Positions 35,862 through 45,280 of a stretch of 64,000 nt of DNA are shown piece after piece (the first letter of the stretch is position 1; the number at the start of each line of letters is the position of its first letter). The DNA lies in contig NZ_AP018207.1 of the NCBI RefSeq assembly GCF_002367995.1, positions 3,533,083 through 3,597,082 of the forward strand, given 5' to 3'. Source of the stretch: Calothrix brevissima NIES-22 (GTDB lineage Bacteria; Cyanobacteriota; Cyanobacteriia; Cyanobacteriales; Nostocaceae). The notes beneath the pieces were generated by a model. That model ran no database searches. It worked only from the letters and a program-made list of their open reading frames with translations, and was not told the DNA's origin. Both the position numbers and the translations under genes were made by a program.

Positions 35862-35981
35862 GTGTCTGGAAGTGGGAGAATTCCTCTGTGGGTCGTCGCT
35901 ACGATCGCAGGTTTAGGTGTAATAACTGTTGTCGGCATTTTCTTTTACGGAGCCTATGCCGGAATCGGTTCTTCACTTTAA
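35862..35981 (+). CDS. psbJ: Photosystem II protein PsbJ
   Basis: A 39-aa single-helix protein: GTG start, [17 protein letters not shown], ending [16 protein letters not shown] precedes the start. PsbJ lies near the QB plastoquinone channel. Last gene of the psbEFLJ operon. Confidence 0.98.
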   Translation: MSGSGRIPLWVVATIAGLGVITVVGIFFYGAYAGIGSSL

Positions 35982-36047
35982 TATTAGCTAGAGCCAATAC
36001 CATAATTAGTGTAGATTCTCTAGCACTTGTTTAGAAATCAACATTAT

Positions 36048-36083
36048 GAAAAAACCGCCTATCTCAGTGAGATAGGCGGTATT
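36048..36083. terminator. Bidirectional intrinsic terminator between psbJ and psaI
   Basis: ACCGCCTATCTCA (36054-36066) and TGAGATAGGCGGT (36068-36080) are perfect inverted repeats; in RNA the loop would be about CAGTG. A run of six A at 36049-36054 gives a U-tract for leftward psaI transcripts, and ATTAATTATT follows for rightward psbJ transcripts. Confidence 0.88.
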
Positions 36084-36130
36084 AATTATTAATGGGTCAT
36101 TAGTTGTTGGTTAATTGAGCTATTACTCAA

Positions 36131-36271
36131 TTAGGCAATATCTTCGCGTTCAATGTAGAGAAACAAAAACGCAAATACGGCGATGGGTACGCCCCAACCA
36201 ATGATGGGAACGAACAGAGCAGGTAGGTAGGAAGTACTAGCCAAAATCGAAGGCAAAAGTTGAGAAGTCAT
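36131..36271 (-). CDS. psaI: Photosystem I subunit VIII PsaI
   Basis: A 46-aa protein read on the minus strand: it begins MTSQLLPSILASTSYLPALF, continues with a transmembrane helix VPIIGWGVPIAVFAFLFLYI, and ends EREDIA. PsaI helps PsaL join PSI trimers or tetramers. It is monocistronic here and convergent with psbEFLJ; psaL is not in the window. Confidence 0.95.
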   Translation of the reverse strand: MTSQLLPSILASTSYLPALFVPIIGWGVPIAVFAFLFLYIEREDIA

Positions 36272-36383
36272 AGTCAATGATTCCTGTTAAATTAAACTTC
36301 AATTCAAGATGAGCTTACTGCAAATTCTGTCTCATTTTTTAAATTCTAAAGATTTTTAACACAGACGCAGTTGCTAGGCATGT

Positions 36384-39143
36384 CTAAATACCTAATAATT
36401 CATCTAATTGCAAAGTTGGTAAATTGGGTGGAATCACAGCTCGTGTTAGCGATACTTTATGGCTTTCCTGCTGGGTTTCGGGGTTCAGCGCGATCGCCTC
36501 AATGCGGACTTCTACGCAACCAAAAGGAATATCTAACTGCGTCGTTACCTCCAACCTTCCCCCAGAATTAGTCTGCAAATTCTTCAGCAAGTGGGGGCCA
36601 TCAATTAACCAACGGCTTTGACAATCTTCAATCCATAGTTTCAAAATTACTTCTGAAGACACTTGCGGTAATTCCAAACGTACCTTTACAGATAAGCCAG
36701 CAATCAGTTCGCCTTCTGGTACATACAATTTTGGCGTGGGTAATAGTTCGACTACTGGGATAGCCATTCGCGGTAAAGGCGATCGCTCTGCTATCAATGG
36801 TACCTCTGGCACTTCCTCTTCTACAGGCAGAGTTTCTGGTATTTCTACCTCCGGTTCTTCTTCAACATAAATATCATCTACAACAATTTCTTCCCGCTTG
36901 GGTAAGGGTATCTTTTGATAACGCGGTGGCGGTGGTGGTGGGGGAACTGGTAATGATGGTGTGGAATATGCTTTTGCCAGGTTATCTGCTGACTCTAAAT
37001 CCTGTTGGGCGATCGCTAACCAATCTGACGGAATCTCCTCAGTACTGGTATCCATAGATGACATTTCCGGTTGAGTAGAAACACGTTCTGGTTGAGTTGT
37101 GACTGTCTCAGATACTACAACATCACGATCTTCGTCTTGGTCTTGTAAATGAATCGGTTCCGGTAAAGTGAATCCCTGATTTTCTAGCCATTTTGTAATC
37201 AGTGGCGATGAGTAAGGATTACCTTCAATAACTAGTTTTGGATTAGGTGGAGTTGCTGTTGGGGATACCGACTGATCGATTAATTCCGAACTAGGCGGAG
37301 TTTCTGTTGGGGATACTGAGCGATCGCTCAATTCTGAATTAGGCGGAGTTGCTGTTGGTGTGACAAAATCATCAATTAACTCCGGACGAGGAGAGTTAGT
37401 AACTTCTGCAACATAAGCTTCGATTAACTTGGAACGTCGAGATACAGATATTTCTGTCACAGAAGTTACCTGAGATTGTTGATTATCAATCGACAACTCA
37501 GTTGTATTCTCAGTTCCAGCTAAAGCATTATGCTGCATCTGTGAGTTTTTTGGCGAATGCAAGCTAGATGTATCAACAACCTCACTTTGAACCACTTCAT
37601 CTTCATCTGTCGCCATCGTTAACGGTTTCAAATATGGAAATGTAGTAGCCAGCATCGACATCCGCCGATTTTTAATTACTAATTGCTCCATATTGATGGC
37701 AGCTAAGGTTTCCACCTTCTCCAAGCTTTCTGGCTGTGTAGTCAGTTCTGTGGTTGTTGTCTCTGCTGTCAAAGATTCTGCCAAAATTGCCGTATCCACT
37801 GGCTTAATTGGCGGTAGAGGCGGCATATTCGGCAATTCTAGCCCCCGATGACTATCTAATGATTTTTTGCGCGATCGCGGTTTAATTTCAGGCGGTAAAA
37901 ATTTATTTTCTAAAGTTAGAGACTGATCTGAAGGTACAGCTTTGACTAAATTTAACAGTGACAAATCAATACCCGCCGCTCGTTCAGGGACTTCAGCAAC
38001 CTCTAATTCCTCAAGCTCAAGATTATTAGTAACTGCGGCTGTAATTGCCAGTAATTCGCTGACATCTGCTGTAATTGTAAATGGCTGGCTAGCTAACAGT
38101 GTCACTTCACCAACATTAGTCAGCGCACCATACAAACTGACTTCCGCTAAAATTAATTTTGATTCGCAATCAGCAGGAATATTAATTGAAGATTCAATAT
38201 TAAAAGGCAAGAGTTCATTCGGTAATGATTGCCTAACCTCATTCAAAATATCAGATTTTACAGGCGATCGCAGGGAAATTCTGACTTCTAGAGAGTAAAG
38301 ACTTTCTAAGTAAGGGATCTCTACCGCCCAATCCGTTTTTTCTTGTAGTTCTACCCGCCCATTAATTGTCAGAGATTCACCCCAACGCGCAACATAGGTT
38401 TCTTGCTCTAAATTTAACGATAATGGTGGTAATGCTGGCTGTATTTGCGGTTCTGCTAGCAATTCCTCATCTAACAGCGATTCCCCGCTAGGTAAAGCTA
38501 AATCTATTAAATTTTGTAAAATTTGCTCTGCCGTCACACCTCTAACCCACACAGGGCTGACAGGTTGATCTATGATGACATCTTCTTCCAGATCTTCCTC
38601 TAGTGTCTTTGTCTGAGAGCTAGTTTGCGGTGTAATTGCCGGTCTTGGTTCGCTGAGAGATGAATTTTGTACAGATGTAGATTCTACTGAATTACCAGCC
38701 AGCAAATTGACAACAGAAATCGTCGTTAATTCATCATCACCATCCGATGACACATCATTACTATCATCTGATGGAATTACCTGGATATCTGTTTGCTGCG
38801 GTAAAACTCGTAAATAGATATTATACTGCCACGATTTACCCAGAATATCCGACATCAAATCACCAGAACATTGCAACTCCCAAATTCCCGGTTTGAAGTA
38901 GGTATAGGGAATTACCGCCATTAAGCCTTCATTATTAGTACGGCGCGATCGCTTTTGAATTCGCCGCTTAGGTGGTACCTCTTGGGTAGAGGAGTGAATT
39001 ACCCTTACTTCCACATCTATATTAGGACGGTTAGAACGAGCCAAAACTCTATACCGACCCTCTATAATTTCTCCTTTTGGCGATTCCAGGGTATGCCAAG
39101 CGCGATCGCCCTGTCTCTGTATCAGAAATTGCCAGTTGTCCAT
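36384..39143 (-). CDS. Large proline-rich cyanobacterial protein of unknown function
   Basis: A 919-aa protein from ATG 39143 (MDNWQFLIQRQGDRAWHTLE); a TTG at 39158 would add five residues. I do not recognise a named family. The N-terminal ~120 residues and the C-terminal ~110 (LPQVSSEVILKLWIEDCQSR) look like paired beta-sandwich domains. Between them are long acidic, low-complexity linkers. Three ~19-residue repeats with the core SVSPTATPP lie about 600-660, and a PPPPPPP run lies near 790. Membrane segments and signal peptide are absent. It could be a scaffold or adaptor, but there is no direct evidence. Confidence 0.72.
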   Translation of the reverse strand: MDNWQFLIQRQGDRAWHTLESPKGEIIEGRYRVLARSNRPNIDVEVRVIHSSTQEVPPKRRIQKRSRRTNNEGLMAVIPYTYFKPGIWELQCSGDLMSDILGKSWQYNIYLRVLPQQTDIQVIPSDDSNDVSSDGDDELTTISVVNLLAGNSVESTSVQNSSLSEPRPAITPQTSSQTKTLEEDLEEDVIIDQPVSPVWVRGVTAEQILQNLIDLALPSGESLLDEELLAEPQIQPALPPLSLNLEQETYVARWGESLTINGRVELQEKTDWAVEIPYLESLYSLEVRISLRSPVKSDILNEVRQSLPNELLPFNIESSINIPADCESKLILAEVSLYGALTNVGEVTLLASQPFTITADVSELLAITAAVTNNLELEELEVAEVPERAAGIDLSLLNLVKAVPSDQSLTLENKFLPPEIKPRSRKKSLDSHRGLELPNMPPLPPIKPVDTAILAESLTAETTTTELTTQPESLEKVETLAAINMEQLVIKNRRMSMLATTFPYLKPLTMATDEDEVVQSEVVDTSSLHSPKNSQMQHNALAGTENTTELSIDNQQSQVTSVTEISVSRRSKLIEAYVAEVTNSPRPELIDDFVTPTATPPNSELSDRSVSPTETPPSSELIDQSVSPTATPPNPKLVIEGNPYSSPLITKWLENQGFTLPEPIHLQDQDEDRDVVVSETVTTQPERVSTQPEMSSMDTSTEEIPSDWLAIAQQDLESADNLAKAYSTPSLPVPPPPPPPRYQKIPLPKREEIVVDDIYVEEEPEVEIPETLPVEEEVPEVPLIAERSPLPRMAIPVVELLPTPKLYVPEGELIAGLSVKVRLELPQVSSEVILKLWIEDCQSRWLIDGPHLLKNLQTNSGGRLEVTTQLDIPFGCVEVRIEAIALNPETQQESHKVSLTRAVIPPNLPTLQLDELLGI

Positions 39144-39512
39144 TGTGAGTGATGCCAAGACCGAAGACCAGCTGAGTAATATTTTGCATTACTTGCTTGC
39201 CAGTTTACCTCAGCAATTTACAATTGCATAATATTAGATGAACTTTTGCTCCAGACATCCGTACTATACAGTAATTAGTCGGATATAAGCTGTCACAATA
39301 CCATCATTTCAATTCAACTGCTGAACCATGATGTTAGAGTCAAGCTAACTACAGCAATCCTAAATGAATTTAAATACTTATCTTCCTTGTCCCCCTTGTC
39401 CTCCTTGTCCTCCTTGTCTTCCTTGTCCCTTTTGTTTGCATCTGAAATAGGATTGCTATATAGCCCCAGAGATTAGAGATAATATTTCTAGAGCAGAAAT
39501 TTTCTATTAGCT
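39144..39512. other. Intergenic region with pyrimidine STRR
   Basis: 369 bases between divergent genes. 39381-39430 is a CTCCTTGTC nonamer array (the complement of GACAAGGAG). The remainder is AT-rich promoter sequence with no recognised site. Confidence 0.6.
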
Positions 39513-40133
39513 ATGACTCAAGCCATACCCAAGTTAGTCACCTTTGCAGAATTCGTCAATTGGCTCCCGGAAAACTCAGGGGTACGTTATGAACTACATA
39601 ATGGAACTATTGTTGAAATGGCACAACCAGTAGGAGAACACGAAGAAGTTAAGGGTTTTATCGCCAGAAAAGTAACTGTTGCATTTGACAGATTAGAGCT
39701 TCCCTACGTTATCCCAAACCAAGCTATAGTTAGACCTCCAGAAAAAGATTCTGGTTATTTACCAGATGTCTTAGTCCTAAATCGTGCAAATCTGGTAAAT
39801 GAACCATTGTGGAAAAAAGAATCCATAGTTAGTTTAGGGGCGTCCATACCCTTAGCCATCGAAGTTGTATCAACCAACTGGCGGGATGATTACTATATCA
39901 AATATGCTGACTATGAAGAGATGGGTATCCCAGAATATTGGATAGTAGATTATGCCGCTTTCGGGGGACGGAATTTTATTGGTAACCCCAAACAACCAAC
40001 AATTTCTGTCTGTAACTTAGTTGATGGCGAATATCAGGTCAGCAAGTTTCAACAAAGCGATGGAATCATCTCCCAAGCTTTTCCCGAATTGAATCTTACC
40101 CCAGCCCAAATTTTTCAAGCTGGTTTGGTCTAG
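39513..40133 (+). CDS. Uma2-family (DUF820) nuclease-fold protein
   Basis: A 206-aa Uma2 protein: VTFAEFVNWLPENSGVRYELHNG at the start, VRPPEKDSGYLPDVLVLNR, LAIEVVSTNW and YEEMGIPEYWIVDYAAFGG. It retains the Asp and Glu-x-Val residues of the PD-(D/E)XK core. Function unknown. It is the second, divergent Uma2 gene in the window; it lacks the charged coiled-coil tail of the one at 24629. Confidence 0.88.
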   Translation: MTQAIPKLVTFAEFVNWLPENSGVRYELHNGTIVEMAQPVGEHEEVKGFIARKVTVAFDRLELPYVIPNQAIVRPPEKDSGYLPDVLVLNRANLVNEPLWKKESIVSLGASIPLAIEVVSTNWRDDYYIKYADYEEMGIPEYWIVDYAAFGGRNFIGNPKQPTISVCNLVDGEYQVSKFQQSDGIISQAFPELNLTPAQIFQAGLV

Positions 40134-40448
40134 TCTTTAAATTATGTAATTCCTAATACTTTATATTTTATTTATAAAATCAACCTGAAAATTACGTAAC
40201 TACAAGAATAAAGTAGTATTTTAAATTAAGTTGAAAATGGGGCATAGGGCATTGACTTTTATACCCTATTTATGTTAACTATTCCCACAGAATACTTATA
40301 CTTACGCGCAGCAAAGGCACAACTCAAAAAACTACGCCTATGCTGATTGCTCAGTAAAAAATACTAGCGCCTAGCCCCTAGTTTATTTTTCATGTGTGTT
40401 GGTGTACTTAAATCTAATAAGTACAAGTACTACTTATTACCTGAAGTA
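40134..40448. other. Intergenic region, no gene seen
   Basis: 315 AT-rich bases between the convergent Uma2 and 81-aa genes. Single STRR-like motifs occur (gcctagcccctag near 40371), but no array, hairpin or reading frame of note. Confidence 0.4.
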
Positions 40449-40694
40449 CTACAGACTATAGCGATTTCGGTAATAAGCGAGAATTTGCTGAACCAGTTGG
40501 ACATTTTGAGTTGTCGGACTTGATTTCCAAGATATCCACAAGCCTTCAATTTGACTTTGGTAATAATCAAACTGTAGGGATGATTGGGGAATCAAACCGA
40601 CTTCCAAGCCTTCTACTTGACGCAAATGCGCTGCTATCTCTCGATAAACAGCTAATGGTAAGCCAGCAAATTCAATTTTTTCTTTAGTCTCCAC
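40449..40694 (-). CDS. Small conserved hypothetical protein
   Basis: An 81-aa protein, KIEFAGLPLAVYREIAAHLR at the start and IEGLWISWKSSP in the middle, looking like a small alpha/beta domain. The GTG start at 40694 directly follows the TAA of the preceding lipoprotein gene (TAAGTG), so the two are co-translated. Unknown function. Confidence 0.65.
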   Translation of the reverse strand: METKEKIEFAGLPLAVYREIAAHLRQVEGLEVGLIPQSSLQFDYYQSQIEGLWISWKSSPTTQNVQLVQQILAYYRNRYSL

Positions 40695-41612
40695 TTATGA
40701 AGCTCCGACAGCAACAATATGTTGGGATGGCGTTATCCAAGAAACAGGATTTGCGCCAGGGTTTGTAGTTGGTGTTGCGGAATTAGCAGGATTATCGCCT
40801 ACCATTCTGGCAACTTCAATACCATATTGTTCCACAATCACAACAGGATTGGAGCCTTCATTCATTTCAATACGTTTAATTAAAAGACCATTAGCTAATC
40901 GCTGTCCCGCTTGTACATAGCGACTAGTAGGTTCATTTGGTACTCGGATAATCGCCTGGAGTTGTTTACCAATTAAAACTACGCCAGTTACAAGCACAGA
41001 TTTTGCTAATTCTGGTTGTGGTTTTTCTGGTAATACAGAGACTAGTTTGGGACTAGGAATAACCGGCGGTAATACGGGAGTTAATCTAGGCAACAATTTA
41101 GGCGCAACTTTTGGAGCTTTCGCCACAAGAGCCAATTTAGGCACAGGTTTTGGCTTGTTGCTCCCAGGTGGATTGAGACTAACTGATTGCACTCCACTAC
41201 GTACTGGTACTTTTTTTGCTGGTGGTTGGGCAATTGGTAGAGGAGGTAACTTAGGAATAGATTTTGCCGTATTTGTGGTAAGTCCTTGAACTGTTGGTGC
41301 TTGGACAATTTCGGCAAAGGGGTCATTTCGGCCTTTTGCTATCATCACTAACCGCTCTGTAGCATTAGTGGGTTGAATCAAAGTAGCCGATGGACTATAA
41401 GTTGCGGCGGCAACTTTTGATTGTTTACCAGGGACAATTGGATTATTAAAAGATTGGGTAGCAGTTGGCGATTTAATTGCTGGTTTTGTAGTCGGGGGAA
41501 GATTAGCCGCAGGACTAGGATTGCTAGCCTGTGGTGTTTCTTCAGAACTACATCCAGCGATCGCTAACATTAAAATGGCTACACCCGCGATTGTGGAATT
41601 TTTTCTACCCAT
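40695..41612 (-). CDS. Putative lipoprotein with proline-rich linker
   Basis: A 305-aa protein. The N-terminus (AGVAILMLAIAGCSSEE) is a lipoprotein signal with Cys at about residue 21. Pro/Lys/Val-rich disordered sequence follows to about residue 200. Then a compact C-terminal domain (LVTGVVLIGKQLQAIIRVPN, YVQAGQRLANGLLIKRIEMN) resembles the small beta domain of type IV pilus PilP-like proteins; this last comparison is tentative. Followed without spacing by the 81-aa gene. Confidence 0.68.
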   Translation of the reverse strand: MGRKNSTIAGVAILMLAIAGCSSEETPQASNPSPAANLPPTTKPAIKSPTATQSFNNPIVPGKQSKVAAATYSPSATLIQPTNATERLVMIAKGRNDPFAEIVQAPTVQGLTTNTAKSIPKLPPLPIAQPPAKKVPVRSGVQSVSLNPPGSNKPKPVPKLALVAKAPKVAPKLLPRLTPVLPPVIPSPKLVSVLPEKPQPELAKSVLVTGVVLIGKQLQAIIRVPNEPTSRYVQAGQRLANGLLIKRIEMNEGSNPVVIVEQYGIEVARMVGDNPANSATPTTNPGANPVSWITPSQHIVAVGAS

Positions 41613-41776
41613 TAGCCGTTCTCAAAAGCTATAGGAAAATTTGTTTGGAACATAAACATGCCTAAAATTTGTATTCAAGGCTAAGTCTGTTCCTTTTATA
41701 ACCTAATTTTTTTGATTTCAATGGTTATTTTTAGTACTGTGAGACCAGCATAACTGCGGGGGCAACTGATTGATAG

Positions 41777-42553
41777 TTAATCTTCCGCTACACCCATGAG
41801 ATTTTTTAACAAATCCAACCCTTTTTTGACTCGACGAGAAACAGTAACTACGCTAATTCCTAAATGTTCTGCTACTTGTTTTTGCGTCAAATCATGTAAA
41901 AAGACACATTCTAAAACTTCACGGGTTCGTTGTTCTAGTTGAACCAAAGCTTGTTGTAGACGAATTTGGTCTTCTTGTGCTAATTGAAAACTACGGTAAC
42001 GCGGATCTGGTACTAATTCGCCTAAGCTAGTTGCGCCTTCTTCTCCATCTTGGATAGGTACATCCAAACTCAAAGGTGCGCGATTGATCCATGCTAATTT
42101 AATTTCCTGCCATTCATCGGGAGAAATATCTAATGCGGCTGCTAGTTCAGAGTCTGTTGGTTGACGATTATATTTCGCCCGTAAAGAACGGGAAACTCCA
42201 ATAGCTTGCTGTTGCAGTGCTAAGTAGCGTCGAGGAATCCGCACAGTCACACCTTTATCTCGCAAGTAATGTTGAATTTCACCGCGAATATAGGGAATAG
42301 TAAAAGAACTAAAGGCATATCCTTTAGAAATTTCAAATTTCTCGATCGCCCTAATTAGACCTAAACAACCGACTTGCAGTAAATCTTCGTAATTTTCATG
42401 GCATTGATTCATCCAGTAGTGAGCTTCTCTTCTCACTAGCCCAAAATTGAGATTAACCAGTTGATTGCGAACAGTTTCTGAGCGAGTTTGCTGGTATTCT
42501 CGCAATAACTGCCAAGTTTCATGCTTCAGTTCGTTGGTGACTGTGGTAGGCAT
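41777..42553 (-). CDS. sigF: RNA polymerase group 3 sigma factor SigF
   Basis: A 258-aa sigma factor with regions 2 (LLQVGCLGLIRAIEKFEISKG), 3 (RIPRRYLALQQQAIGVSRSL) and 4 (LTQKQVAEHLGISVVTVSRRV). The RGEIQHYLRDKG signature fits the SigF/SigB-like group 3 class, which in cyanobacteria controls motility, pili and stress genes. The ATG at 42553 (MPTTVTNELK) is preferred to an upstream in-frame start at 42574. It lies 3' of psbO on the same strand but 1.1 kb away. Confidence 0.9.
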   Translation of the reverse strand: MPTTVTNELKHETWQLLREYQQTRSETVRNQLVNLNFGLVRREAHYWMNQCHENYEDLLQVGCLGLIRAIEKFEISKGYAFSSFTIPYIRGEIQHYLRDKGVTVRIPRRYLALQQQAIGVSRSLRAKYNRQPTDSELAAALDISPDEWQEIKLAWINRAPLSLDVPIQDGEEGATSLGELVPDPRYRSFQLAQEDQIRLQQALVQLEQRTREVLECVFLHDLTQKQVAEHLGISVVTVSRRVKKGLDLLKNLMGVAED

Positions 42554-43507
42554 AGCACCGCATTTGTTAAGCAAAGCAAAAAAAGGATTCGTTGCTAAAG
42601 TTGGTGCGATGGGATGATATTAACTAAATATCAGCCTAAATTAGCCAAATAGCCTATGGTACATAACAACTTGATGCTGAATAAACCATAGTTTTTTTTT
42701 GGCGATCGCACCAAATCTAAACAAGCGAATTTATTATTGTTTTTGTTATTGAGCTTTGGTATTCCTTGCAGCCAAATAACTCTATATAGCCAAAATATAA
42801 AATTTCTTATTAAATTTGGAACCGAGATTGTACCGAATTTGAATTATGAAGTATCTAGAGAACTTCTAAATACAAAAAATAAACCTTTGCAAATTATGCC
42901 AAACAGTAAAAAAGATTGAGGCTAGTAAAAATACGTAAATAATTGCTAGGAAATCATAATTATGAGAAAAAGGTTTAATTTCCGCCTTAAATATACTTAG
43001 ATAGCCATTAGCAATCAGTAGTTTATAGCAAGTAAGTACTAATCTCAAACAACTATTTTTAAAGCAGATGATTTTCTTGTTTATCAGTTGTAAATAATAA
43101 CAATGAATTTCAACTTTAAATTTATAAATATTGTGTAATTATGAGATTAAGTTAAATGATTTATATTGTATTAATAAAGATATATTTTTAAAATTACAAT
43201 CTATAAATAAAAAACTCCACCCATAAGAGGATAGAGTTTAGGAGCGTTGTAGGGGCTAGTTTATTGGGATATTTGTTAATAAATGAAGATATCGGTGAAC
43301 CTGCCCGTACAAAGACATGTAAAAATCACGCCACTTGCTATACGCAGGTATTAGACCATATCCTTTCAATAACTAATACCAAACTGCAATCTTAAACGTA
43401 ACATTGAACCCCACACAAGGGAGGGGAAACGCCGCCCCTACTAAAATCTTAATTACGTAATTAAGTATTAGCATGAGGAGTGGTATAACAACTAACAACT
43501 GACTTTT

Positions 43508-43541
43508 GAAACGCGTTCGCGTAGCGTCTCGTAGAGAAGCG
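43508..43541. repeat. Dispersed repeat (GCGTTCGCGTAGCGTCTC type)
   Basis: Contains GCGTTCGCGTAGCGTCTC followed by GTAGAGAAGCGC, a sequence that I recognise as a frequent dispersed repeat in Nostoc-like genomes. Non-coding here. Confidence 0.55.
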
Positions 43542-43573
43542 CAATAAATTAGCGATCGCGCTTTATCTTATCC

Positions 43574-43613
43574 ACAAAAAAACACATACACCTAGCAATA
43601 AAAGGTGTATGTG
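43574..43613 (-). terminator. Intrinsic terminator of psbO
   Basis: CACATACACCT (43583-43593) and AGGTGTATGTG (43603-43613) form an 11-bp perfect stem with a 9-nt loop. On the minus strand the stem is followed by a run of seven T. It sits 84 nt past the psbO stop. Confidence 0.92.
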
Positions 43614-43696
43614 AGTTAATTTTTGCATTCAAGCCTAATGCTTACAGAATTATTATGCTGATGTGAGTGCCCGTCAGTTGCGGTACTCAAGATAAA

Positions 43697-44530
43697 TTAG
43701 CCTTGGGGTTCAACGCGAGCGTAGAACAAACCACGAATCTTGACTTCTTTGGGTTCACCAGCACCTAAATCTGTATCAGAGGGCTGTTCGCTCTCGAAAG
43801 TACCTGCAATTTCACCACTAGAGCTATCTACTTTTGCTACTTGTAGGGAAATTTTGCCACTAAGAATTTCAGCACGCTTAACGTTAGTGCGGGTAAGGTC
43901 TTCATCATCTGCTTGAGCAGGTAGAGCTACGGCATTATCATAGCCAGTAACAACACCACGACCTTTGGGATCTAAGAAAGCAGCACCACGATAGGAAGGT
44001 ACTTTGAAAGAGCCTTCAAAATCTGTGGAGGTATTAACACTATTCAAACCAGGCTGTGTTTGTGCAACTAAGTTTTTGATGGTGAATAAGAAAGGAACTC
44101 GCTCACCACCAGGGAGTTGGACAGTAATAGCTTGGAAATCTAAACCATCTTTTTCTACAAATGTCAAGCTCTTATCTGTGTTAAATTTCAGATCGCCTTG
44201 TACCTGATCGATAGTGGAGGTATATCTGGTTAACAACTTACCAGCAACAAATTCTGCTTCTTGGCGTTTGTTAGCGGGTTCTTCTTTAACGAAGAAATTA
44301 GTAGGTTCCAAGCAAAGTTCTTTGATGGAGTAGGACTGGCTAGAATCTAAGGGGATGGAACCACGGCTTGTTTCTGCTAGTTGAGGGCATTTGTTAGCCA
44401 AACCAGTGCCGCGAATTTGTTCGTAGGTAAGTACATCTTTACTGCTGCTACCAGATGAACCATCGCTACAAGCTGTGATTAGCCCCAAGCACAAGGCCAA
44501 AAATGCAACAATTAAAGCGCGATACCTCAT
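43697..44530 (-). CDS. psbO: Photosystem II manganese-stabilising protein PsbO
   Basis: A 277-aa extrinsic subunit that stabilises the Mn4CaO5 cluster on the lumenal side of PSII. Marks: LTYEQIRGTGLANKCPQL, KELCLEPTNFFVKEEP (the two conserved cysteines), FVEKDGLDFQAITVQLPGG and SEQPSDTDLGA. The signal peptide ends ITAC at residues 18-21, which fits a lipobox, so the mature protein may be lipid-anchored. ATG 44530 has TTGAGG 6 nt upstream; an earlier TTG at 44548 is less likely. Confidence 0.97.
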   Translation of the reverse strand: MRYRALIVAFLALCLGLITACSDGSSGSSSKDVLTYEQIRGTGLANKCPQLAETSRGSIPLDSSQSYSIKELCLEPTNFFVKEEPANKRQEAEFVAGKLLTRYTSTIDQVQGDLKFNTDKSLTFVEKDGLDFQAITVQLPGGERVPFLFTIKNLVAQTQPGLNSVNTSTDFEGSFKVPSYRGAAFLDPKGRGVVTGYDNAVALPAQADDEDLTRTNVKRAEILSGKISLQVAKVDSSSGEIAGTFESEQPSDTDLGAGEPKEVKIRGLFYARVEPQG

Positions 44531-45280
44531 AGTCAACCTCAATTTCAAAAATTAATATCTAACGTTGTAAAACTGCACTAAAGTTTTGTTCTCTGATGAG
44601 AAACAGCCCTAATGGCGGGGTTTATCAGGCTAATCGCCTTTAAATGTTTCCCAAAGGGGTGACTGTTAGCTAGGGTTGCTACCACTCAAACTGAATCTTG
44701 GTTAAACCTATGTCAACCTGTGGCTTTTGGGTCTAGGATAGAAATCCTAGTTTGGCCAGTACACAGCATCGGTTTGAGATAGTCAGCATTGAGTAGAGTC
44801 TAGGCACATAGGTTAAGTATGGCCAGACACAGAGCGGTATTAGCCCTGAGCTTTCAGGAAAAGAAAAGGGGAAAATTCCCTTGGTACTTTTCTATAGCGT
44901 ATGGCAAAAGTGGCATCGCTTTAGACATTATGTATGATGTATGTGTCGCCACTACATACAGCCCTTGGTTTAAATAGGGAAATCAGCCAGATCATACGAT
45001 TTTTTGAAACTCAAAATCAAAGCAATCTGGTATTAACTAAGAAGATTGCGATCGCCTTTAGTTGATGTTGGGGCTGGAGGAAAGCTCACAGCTTTGATTA
45101 AGAAGCGATCGCAATTCTGTTGCATCCACAGGTTAATCTAGTCATACTCTGCCCTTGTAGAAACCACTAAGGAGCAAAAAGCAACCACCCAAAGGGAAAT
45201 GGTATGACATCGCCCCTCGTCCGTAAAAGCCAAAAATCTCCGGTAAATTTGAGTAGACTTGATTTTTAGGAAAAGCAGGA
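44531..45280. promoter_or_regulatory. Divergent region upstream of psbO and the 109-aa gene
   Basis: 750 bases without a gene. It must hold the psbO promoter (leftward) and that of the 109-aa gene. Several HIP1-type sites are present near 45050 and 45106. I recognise no specific operator. The region is longer than most promoters and is not repetitive. Confidence 0.45.

Larger units (their letters stand above)
42554..43696. other. 1.1-kb gene-free region between sigF and psbO
   Basis: Two overlapping 60-codon frames at 42737-43048 have no family-like features and I reject them. Visible items: the psbO terminator (43574-43613), a dispersed repeat of the form GAAACGCGTTCGCGTAGCG (43508-43541) and HIP1 sites. 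The middle (42900-43200) is very AT-rich. The sigF promoter must lie near 42560-42720. Confidence 0.6.

Noticed and set aside
42737-43048. Two overlapping 60-codon frames between sigF and psbO
   Set aside because: Very AT-rich DNA gives such frames by chance; no motif, and they oppose each other.
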